Origin: Caryophanales bacterium UBA4856
GTDB lineage: Bacteria > Bacillota_I > Bacilli_A > RFN20 > CAG-288
Direction of reading: 5' to 3'
Assembly: GCA_002399765.1 (NCBI GenBank)
Contig: DHEG01000003.1
Span: 1-17,747 of the forward strand
Length of the DNA stretch: 17,747 bases
In this document: positions 13,495 to 17,747 of the stretch, piece by piece
Layout of the letters: each line of letters opens with the position of its first letter
Position numbering within the stretch: position 1 is the stretch's first letter
Notes under the pieces: model-generated
What the model saw: only the letters and a program-made list of their open reading frames with translations
What the model was told of the DNA's origin: nothing
Database searches by the model: none
Program-made: the position numbers and the translations under genes

Positions 13495-13524
13495 AACGCC
13501 AGGAATCATTCCTGGCGTTTCTTT
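13494..13524. terminator. Bidirectional terminator between the EIIB-like gene and rnjA
   Basis: The perfect 12-base stem AAACGCCAGGAA (13494-13505) / TTCCTGGCGTTT (13509-13520) has a TCA loop. T-rich sequence follows on the + strand, and TTTTATTTT follows on the minus strand. It serves the EIIB-like gene and the convergent RNase J gene. Confidence 0.9.
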
Positions 13525-13535
13525 CTTTATCTGTC

Positions 13536-15356
13536 TTATCTGCCTTCGGCCGGCGTTATCGGATTGGAGGGCTGGACCGGTGCGGGATGGGGGAAGGGCG
13601 TGAAGGCCGGGGTCTTGGTGAGTGGCTTGTTATCCTGCCCCAAGGAAGAGACGACCGATACGATCATGGGATTCCGATGGGTCTCGCGATAGATGAAGTG
13701 AGAGGCAGCCTGACGGATGGTGTCCTTTATAAGGGAATAGGTGATGTGTTGGCCAGAAGCCAAGATGCGCTCCAATTCCATGCCAACGATCTCCTCGCAG
13801 CGGTGCTGCAGGGAAGCCTTGTTGTTGGCGATCAGTCCCCTAGACTCGATGGTCGGACGGAACAGGAGACGGTTGGCCTTGGGATCGATGCAGACGAAGA
13901 TCCCAAGGACGCCTTCGTTGATCAGGGTATTGCGATCCCTTATCACCGAGGTAGAGACACCGACGGGTGTCTTGCCATCGATATAGAGCGCATCGCAGGG
14001 GATGTGCTTGCCTCTGGTCACCTCATGGTGATACATGGTGAGCGTATCGCCGTTTCCCATCACGAAGGCATGGGAAGGATCCATGCCGCATTCCGCCGCG
14101 ATCTGGCAATGGAGCACCAGCATCCGGTATTCACCGTGCATCGGCATGAAGTAATGGGGCCTGGCAAGCTTTTGGAGCAGGCGCAGCTCCTGCCTGGAAG
14201 CATGGCCGGAGGAGTGAAGGGAGAAGAAGGGGGAGTTGACCAACACATCCGCACCAGCCCTGGTAAGGTCATCCACGACCCTGTTGACAGAGGCGGTATT
14301 GCCGGGAATGGGCGAGGACGAGAACACGACGGTATCCCCGGGCTGGATCCTGATGTAGCGGTGCTGCCCAGCCGCAATCCTAGACAAGGCGGCCATCGGC
14401 TCGCCTTGACTTCCGGTGCAAATGACGCAGACCTTGGAAGCCGGTAGATGTTTCAGCGATTCCGGACCGACGATCGAGGAATCGGAGATCTTGATGTAGC
14501 CAAGTTGCCTGGCGATCAAAAGGTTTCCTTCCATGGAACGGCCCATTACGCATATCTTGCGGCCATGGGCGATGGCTGAGGAAGCGATCTGGGTTATACG
14601 GGAAAGATTAGAGGCGAAGGTCGAGATTATGACGCGACCCATCGCCTTGTGGAACACCTCGTCAATGGCCTTGAGGACATGTCTTTCCGAAGGGGTGTAG
14701 CCTTCCTTTTCGGCATTAGTCGAATCGGCCATCAGCAAATCAATGCCCTCATCGCCAAAGCGAGTCAGGCGGGATAGGTTGAAGTCATGGTCGACGGGGG
14801 TCAAGTCGATCTTGAAGTCACCCGTGGTGCAGATGGTCCCCTCCGGGGTATTGACGAAGACGCCGTAGGCATCGGGAATGGAGTGGGTGACATGATAGAA
14901 GCGGACCCTGAAAGTGCCTATATGCAAATCGGTGGTGTCGTCGATCTCGACCAAGTTGGTACTTGAAGTGAGGTTGTACTCGGTAAGCTTGTGCTTTATC
15001 AAGGCACAGGCAAGCTTCGATGCATAAATGACCGGGATTTTCACCGTCTGGAGCAAGAAGGGGATCGACCCGATATGATCCTCGTGGCCGTGGGTTATGA
15101 CAAGAGCCCTTATCTTTTGGGCATTCTCCTTCAGATGGGTGAAATCGGGGATTATGTAGTTGACGCCGGGAGTGGTGTAATCCGGGAACATTATGCCCGA
15201 GTCGATTATCAGGATGTCTTTGTCGTTCTCGATGCAATAGCAATTCTTGCCTATTTCCTCAAGTCCGCCCAAGGCGTAGATCTTCACTGGCGAATCGTCA
15301 TCTTCCAAAGGGTTAATGGGTCTAGGCAAAGAAGACCCGTCGTTGACATCAGTCAT
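13536..15356 (-). CDS. rnjA: Ribonuclease J
   Basis: This 606-residue metallo-beta-lactamase/beta-CASP enzyme has 5' exonuclease and endonuclease activity and matures and degrades RNA. It shows ALGGLEEIGKNCY (28-40), the zinc-binding HGHEDH (89-94), TGDFKID, STFASNLSRI, the beta-CASP SSGHASRQEL and PMHGEYRML. It is about 50 residues longer than B. subtilis J1. There is a 20-residue hydrophilic N-terminal extension, and the C terminus ends in a Pro/Thr-rich tail (about 570-606). Only one paralogue lies in this window, so J1 versus J2 is not decided. SD GAGGAG lies about 14 bases before the ATG, a long spacing. A separate promoter and a leader hairpin stand in front. The gene follows peptide deformylase on the same strand, 106 bases away. 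Confidence 0.95.
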   Translation of the reverse strand: MTDVNDGSSLPRPINPLEDDDSPVKIYALGGLEEIGKNCYCIENDKDILIIDSGIMFPDYTTPGVNYIIPDFTHLKENAQKIRALVITHGHEDHIGSIPFLLQTVKIPVIYASKLACALIKHKLTEYNLTSSTNLVEIDDTTDLHIGTFRVRFYHVTHSIPDAYGVFVNTPEGTICTTGDFKIDLTPVDHDFNLSRLTRFGDEGIDLLMADSTNAEKEGYTPSERHVLKAIDEVFHKAMGRVIISTFASNLSRITQIASSAIAHGRKICVMGRSMEGNLLIARQLGYIKISDSSIVGPESLKHLPASKVCVICTGSQGEPMAALSRIAAGQHRYIRIQPGDTVVFSSSPIPGNTASVNRVVDDLTRAGADVLVNSPFFSLHSSGHASRQELRLLQKLARPHYFMPMHGEYRMLVLHCQIAAECGMDPSHAFVMGNGDTLTMYHHEVTRGKHIPCDALYIDGKTPVGVSTSVIRDRNTLINEGVLGIFVCIDPKANRLLFRPTIESRGLIANNKASLQHRCEEIVGMELERILASGQHITYSLIKDTIRQAASHFIYRETHRNPMIVSVVSSLGQDNKPLTKTPAFTPFPHPAPVQPSNPITPAEGR

Positions 15357-15378
15357 GCTTATCTCAATTCTCCTCGTT

Positions 15379-15410
15379 TGAAAAGAACCTGAAGCGGTTC
15401 TTCAAACCAA
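15379..15410 (-). promoter_or_regulatory. Leader hairpin just upstream of the rnjA ribosome binding site
   Basis: Read on the minus strand, GTTTGA-AGAACC pairs with GGTTCT-TTTCAAAC (12 pairs with a two-base bulge) around a six-base loop, directly before the GAGGAG SD. There is no U-tract, so it is not a terminator. It could shield the 5' end of the message or tune translation; RNase J levels are a natural target for such feedback, but that is inference. Confidence 0.45.
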
Positions 15411-15421
15411 ATTCATTTCGG

Positions 15422-15450
15422 ATTATATGATTATTTGCGAACTTATTCAA
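15422..15450 (-). promoter_or_regulatory. Sigma-A type promoter of rnjA
   Basis: On the minus strand TTGAAT (complement of 15445-15450) and TATAAT (complement of 15422-15427) are exactly 17 bases apart. Transcription would start near 15415, giving a leader of about 60 bases that contains the hairpin at 15379-15410. This makes rnjA at least partly independent of the deformylase gene. Confidence 0.8.
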
Positions 15451-15462
15451 CAAAGGGAAGAC

Positions 15463-16020
15463 CTATATCTTGGTAATCCCCGCTATTTCCTTCCAGGGAT
15501 CGATCTTGTCGATGTGGTCGTAATATAGATGTCCATCGAGATGGTCCAGTTCATGCTGGAAGATTATGGCCGGATAGCCTACTTGGTTGATTGTCACTTC
15601 CCTGCCTTCCAGCACGTCATAGGCCTTTACCGTGATCCGGTAATAACGGGGAACATAGCCAGGCCGGTCCTTGGCCACCGACAGACACCCTTCGCCTTCC
15701 GAGAGGCAGCATTGCCTTACCGAAGTCTTGAGTATCACCGGATTGACCAAGCCGTATTCCTTGATGCCGCCCTTCTTCCCGAGATCCACGTAGACGGCGA
15801 AGAAGCGCCGGGGATCCCCAATCTGGGGAGCGGCCAGCCCTACCCCTGCCCGGACGTGGTTTCCCTTGGCCCAGGCGGGATCCTGGGAGTCCTTTAGGTA
15901 TTGGACCATCTCCTTGACCAAGCGGCCCAATTGCGGGTCGGTGGGGTCGGCCACCGGCGCGCAGATGGTCCTTATGACCGGTTCATCGTCGAAATGCATC
16001 TTGAAGACTTTGTCTGCCAT
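15463..16020 (-). CDS. def: Peptide deformylase
   Basis: This 185-residue metalloenzyme removes the formyl group from the starting Met of new proteins. All three motifs are present: GVGLAAPQIG (59-68), EGCLS (110-114, with metal ligand Cys112) and QHELDH (155-160, His156 and His160 as ligands with Glu157 catalytic). The insert between motifs 1 and 2 and the length fit the Gram-positive (type II) class, for example B. subtilis/Staphylococcus Def of about 184 residues. The start at 16020 is chosen because GGAGG stands right before it and the family begins there; the open frame continues upstream without an SD. It is divergent from rsmD and precedes rnjA. Confidence 0.94.
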   Translation of the reverse strand: MADKVFKMHFDDEPVIRTICAPVADPTDPQLGRLVKEMVQYLKDSQDPAWAKGNHVRAGVGLAAPQIGDPRRFFAVYVDLGKKGGIKEYGLVNPVILKTSVRQCCLSEGEGCLSVAKDRPGYVPRYYRITVKAYDVLEGREVTINQVGYPAIIFQHELDHLDGHLYYDHIDKIDPWKEIAGITKI

Positions 16021-16092
16021 GTTTCCTCCATTGATCTTCGCCTTTGGCATTATGATAAGCCCATCACAGCCAAAAAGACGACAAACCGAATA

Positions 16093-16098
16093 TATAAT
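16093..16098 (+). promoter_or_regulatory. Candidate -10 box for rsmD-coaD
   Basis: A perfect TATAAT lies 27 bases before the rsmD ATG, in the gap between divergent def and rsmD. No good -35 hexamer was found at 16-18 bases upstream. Confidence 0.4.
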
Positions 16099-16125
16099 CT
16101 TGTTGACGGAAAAGGAGGAGAAGAA

Positions 16126-16680
16126 ATGCTGAGAATAATCGGTGGTCAGTTCAGGCACCGCAGATTGGCGCTTCCGGAAGTCGAGACCAGTCGCCCTACC
16201 ATGGACAAGGTCCGGGAAGCAGTCTTCTCCTCGATACACGAAAAGGTTCCCAACTCCGCCTTCCTGGATCTTTTCGCCGGGAGCGGGGCCGTGGGCCTGG
16301 AGGCTTTGTCGCGGGGCGCCACCAAGGTCTTCTTCAACGAGATAGACCGCAAGGTCCAAAAGACCTTGGTCAGGAACATATTGACGTTCGATCCCGAGCG
16401 CAAGAGCACTGTCGTCCTCAGCAAGGACTATGCCGATGCCATACGCTACCTTTCGGACAAAGGGCAGAGATTCGATATCATATACATGGATCCGCCCTAT
16501 TCCTTCGGGGAAATATCAAAGATCGTCATCTCTTTGTACCAAAGCGGGCTTTTGAACCCCAAAGCCCTGGCGATCGTAGAAGAGACCATACAGCCCATGG
16601 CCTTGCCAGACTTCAGTCTAAAAGTCCATCGCTACGGCAAGAAATTCATCGGAACCTACGAACTTTCGGAGGCAGCCTGA
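16126..16680 (+). CDS. rsmD: 16S rRNA (guanine(966)-N2)-methyltransferase
   Basis: This 184-residue SAM-dependent enzyme methylates G966 of 16S rRNA (E. coli numbering) in the 30S subunit. It begins with the typical MLRIIGGQFRHRRL and RPTMDKVREAVFSSI (23-37). It then has the SAM site DLFAGSGAVGLEALSRGA (48-65) and the catalytic DPPY (122-125), the family form of the N/DPPY motif. The start at 16126 has a perfect AAAGGAGGAG a few bases before it; the frame is open further upstream but without family sequence. The stop codon overlaps the coaD start by one base (TGATG), a pairing of rsmD with coaD that is widely conserved in Firmicutes. Confidence 0.94.
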   Translation: MLRIIGGQFRHRRLALPEVETSRPTMDKVREAVFSSIHEKVPNSAFLDLFAGSGAVGLEALSRGATKVFFNEIDRKVQKTLVRNILTFDPERKSTVVLSKDYADAIRYLSDKGQRFDIIYMDPPYSFGEISKIVISLYQSGLLNPKALAIVEETIQPMALPDFSLKVHRYGKKFIGTYELSEAA

Positions 16681-17177
16681 TGGGAGCACGTATCGCAGTC
16701 CTGCCCGGTTCCTTCGACCCGATAACCGTCGGCCATGTCGATATCGCCAAGCGGGCCTTGAAGCTTTTCGACCGCCTATTGGTGGTGGTCGCCGACAACC
16801 AATTCAAGACCTATCTGTTCACTTGGGAGGAACGCGTCAGGCTTTGCCGGGAGACGTTTAAGGGCGAGAAGCGGATAACGGTGCTCCGGGGAGAGGGGCT
16901 TACCGCCGAATTCGCCAAGGAGCACAAGGCCTCCGTCTTGGTAAGGGGACTCCGTTCCAGTCTGGATTTCGAATTCGAGAAGAAGATGGCCGACGTCAAC
17001 AAGTTCGTGGCCCCCGGTGTCGATACAGTCTTTCTCCTGGCGGATCCGAGATATTCCTTCGTGTCCTCCTCCAGCGTAAAGGCCATGTGGGAAAACGGGG
17101 TAGACATAGCTGGACTAGTGCCACCTGCAGTGCTAGAGGCCTTGAAGGCCAAGGCAAACAAAAAGCCTTCCGCTTAG
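16680..17177 (+). CDS. coaD: Phosphopantetheine adenylyltransferase
   Basis: This 165-residue nucleotidyltransferase joins 4'-phosphopantetheine and ATP to dephospho-CoA, the next-to-last step of coenzyme A synthesis. Motifs are PGSFDPITVGH (9-19, with the T/HxGH-type His19), LVRGLRSSLDFEFE (in place of the common LRxxTDFEYE) and the C-terminal SFVSSSSVK that closes the ATP site. The length is normal for CoaD. The SD GGAGG lies inside the end of rsmD, and the ATG overlaps its stop, so translation is coupled. The stop codon lies in the loop of the terminator that follows. Confidence 0.95.
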   Translation: MGARIAVLPGSFDPITVGHVDIAKRALKLFDRLLVVVADNQFKTYLFTWEERVRLCRETFKGEKRITVLRGEGLTAEFAKEHKASVLVRGLRSSLDFEFEKKMADVNKFVAPGVDTVFLLADPRYSFVSSSSVKAMWENGVDIAGLVPPAVLEALKAKANKKPSA

Positions 17178-17190
17178 GGAAGGCCTTTTT
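17165..17190. terminator. Bidirectional terminator after coaD
   Basis: GCCTTCC (17165-17171) pairs with GGAAGGC (17178-17184) around GCTTAG, and five T follow (17186-17190). On the minus strand the same stem is followed by a run of T (A run at 17161-17164), serving the convergent small membrane protein gene. The coaD stop lies within the hairpin. Confidence 0.87.
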
Positions 17191-17204
17191 CCTCGTTTGG
17201 TCCT

Positions 17205-17435
17205 TCAGGCCAGGATCAGATGGCCGAAGAGCAAGACCCATACCAGGTCGACCCAGCCAAACACCAAGCCGAAGAAGGTAACCAAGATGGCCACTATGAG
17301 CCTTATCGGGTCCTTGGACTCCATGAATGCATCCCAGCGAACCAATACCTCGACGATCCAGTTCACGAAGGGTATGAGCAACAGAATGAGCTGAATCAAC
17401 CTGCCTTGACTATTGAACCATTTTTGAAATCCCAT
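17205..17435 (-). CDS. Small two-helix membrane protein, unknown function
   Basis: This 76-residue protein has two hydrophobic segments (about 13-32 and 45-75) separated by a short polar loop with several charges (RWDAFMESKDPIR). The N terminus MGFQKWFNSQGR is basic and probably cytoplasmic. Trp and Phe are frequent near the segment ends. No named family is recognised. The ATG has AAGGAC nine bases upstream, and the shared terminator lies just downstream. Its promoter is unclear; the 69 bases between it and the permease gene hold only a weak TAGAAT -10-like site. Confidence 0.75.
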   Translation of the reverse strand: MGFQKWFNSQGRLIQLILLLIPFVNWIVEVLVRWDAFMESKDPIRLIVAILVTFFGLVFGWVDLVWVLLFGHLILA

Positions 17436-17504
17436 GATTTGTGTGTCCTTTTCGCCACTATTCTACACTTTTACGGTTAAAAGGCTAAACAAAGATAATC
17501 GTCC

Positions 17505-17747
17505 TCATTCGTTTCGCTTCATGGCGTCGACTGGTTTCATCGCCGCAATCCTATAACTGGGGATTAAGGCGGAGAGCAAAGATACCCCGAAGGAAACCAG
17601 AAAGATTATCAGGGCCTGAAGCCAAGTGAAGGAAACCAAGGGGAGACTTACCGAAAGGACATCCTGCAAGACTCCATTGAGGCTTCGGACCACGAAGAAG
17701 GTGAGGACCAGGGACAAGACGAAGTCTACGGCGCCAAGGATCAGGGC
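17505..17747 (-). CDS. FtsX-like ABC transporter permease, C-terminal fragment (runs off window)
   Basis: The frame is open to the right edge, so only the last 80 residues are visible. Two hydrophobic segments (ALILGAVDFVLSLVLTFFVV and a second around LIIFLVSFGVSLLSALIPSY) are followed by the ending IAAMKPVDAMKRNE. This tail matches the end of FtsX/MacB-type permeases (P-x-x-x-A-A-x-x-P-x-x-A-L/M-R-x-E). Such proteins work with an ABC ATPase in lipoprotein or peptide export or in signalling; the ATPase would lie outside. The rest of the protein cannot be judged. Confidence 0.78.
   Translation of the reverse strand, partial: ALILGAVDFVLSLVLTFFVVRSLNGVLQDVLSVSLPLVSFTWLQALIIFLVSFGVSLLSALIPSYRIAAMKPVDAMKRNE

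Noticed and set aside
13587..14447. A 286-codon + strand open frame inside rnjA
   Set aside because: It lies fully antisense to the well-supported RNase J gene; its length reflects codon bias of that gene. No SD or family motifs.
16021..16359. Longer N terminus for peptide deformylase
   Set aside because: The extra frame overlaps the divergent rsmD gene, lacks an SD, and family members begin at 16020.
1..17747. Mobile elements, CRISPR arrays, toxin-antitoxin or defence modules
   Set aside because: No transposase, integrase, regular repeat array or recognisable defence gene was seen in either strand; the window reads as ordinary chromosome.

Overview
The window looks like chromosomal DNA of a member of the Bacilli, probably an uncultured lineage near the Erysipelotrichia/Mollicutes side of the class. 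This rests on gene content: a lysine (L-box) riboswitch, an Spx regulator, a YjbK-like CYTH protein next to NAD kinase, RNase J, an Fda-type class I aldolase, and purine-rich Shine-Dalgarno sequences in front of most genes. UGA is used as a stop codon in several genes, so the standard bacterial code applies and not the Mycoplasma code. No tRNA, rRNA, CRISPR array, transposase, integrase or phage gene was seen. The species cannot be named from the sequence alone.

Layout. (1) 78-2984, + strand: a strong promoter, a lysine riboswitch with an intrinsic terminator, then a three-gene polar amino acid ABC importer (lipoprotein, permease, ATPase), predicted to import lysine. (2) 2985-3256: no large gene, but about 170 bases fold on paper into four hairpins ending in a terminator. 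This is a candidate unassigned small RNA, with an SD-preceded 39-codon frame inside it. (3) 3257-4614, - strand: a small four-helix membrane protein and pyridoxal/pyridoxamine kinase. (4) 4812-5790, + strand: class I fructose-bisphosphate aldolase with its own terminator. (5) 5804-7507, - strand: an esterase-like alpha/beta hydrolase fused to an N-terminal multi-helix membrane region. (6) 7623-11625, + strand: deoD, a NERD-like membrane-anchored protein, a six-helix membrane protein, pgsA and spx, closed by a terminator. (7) 11643-13520: CYTH protein (-) divergent from NAD kinase (+) and a membrane-anchored EIIB-like protein (+), closed by a bidirectional terminator. (8) 13536-16020, - strand: peptide deformylase and RNase J, the latter with its own promoter and a leader hairpin. 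(9) 16126-17190, + strand: rsmD and coaD overlapping by one base. (10) 17205-17747, - strand: a small two-helix membrane protein and the C-terminal end of an FtsX-like permease that runs off the window.

Most of the window is housekeeping: nutrient uptake, cofactor supply (PLP, NADP, CoA), glycolysis, purine salvage, phospholipid synthesis, RNA processing and protein maturation. The less ordinary parts are the structured RNA at 3048-3219, the membrane-anchored EIIB-like domain that lacks the phosphorylation cysteine, a degenerate NERD-like protein, an Spx with a longer cysteine-containing tail, and the membrane-fused hydrolase. No obvious new multi-gene system such as a defence island was found. 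The structured RNA is the best candidate for something undescribed.
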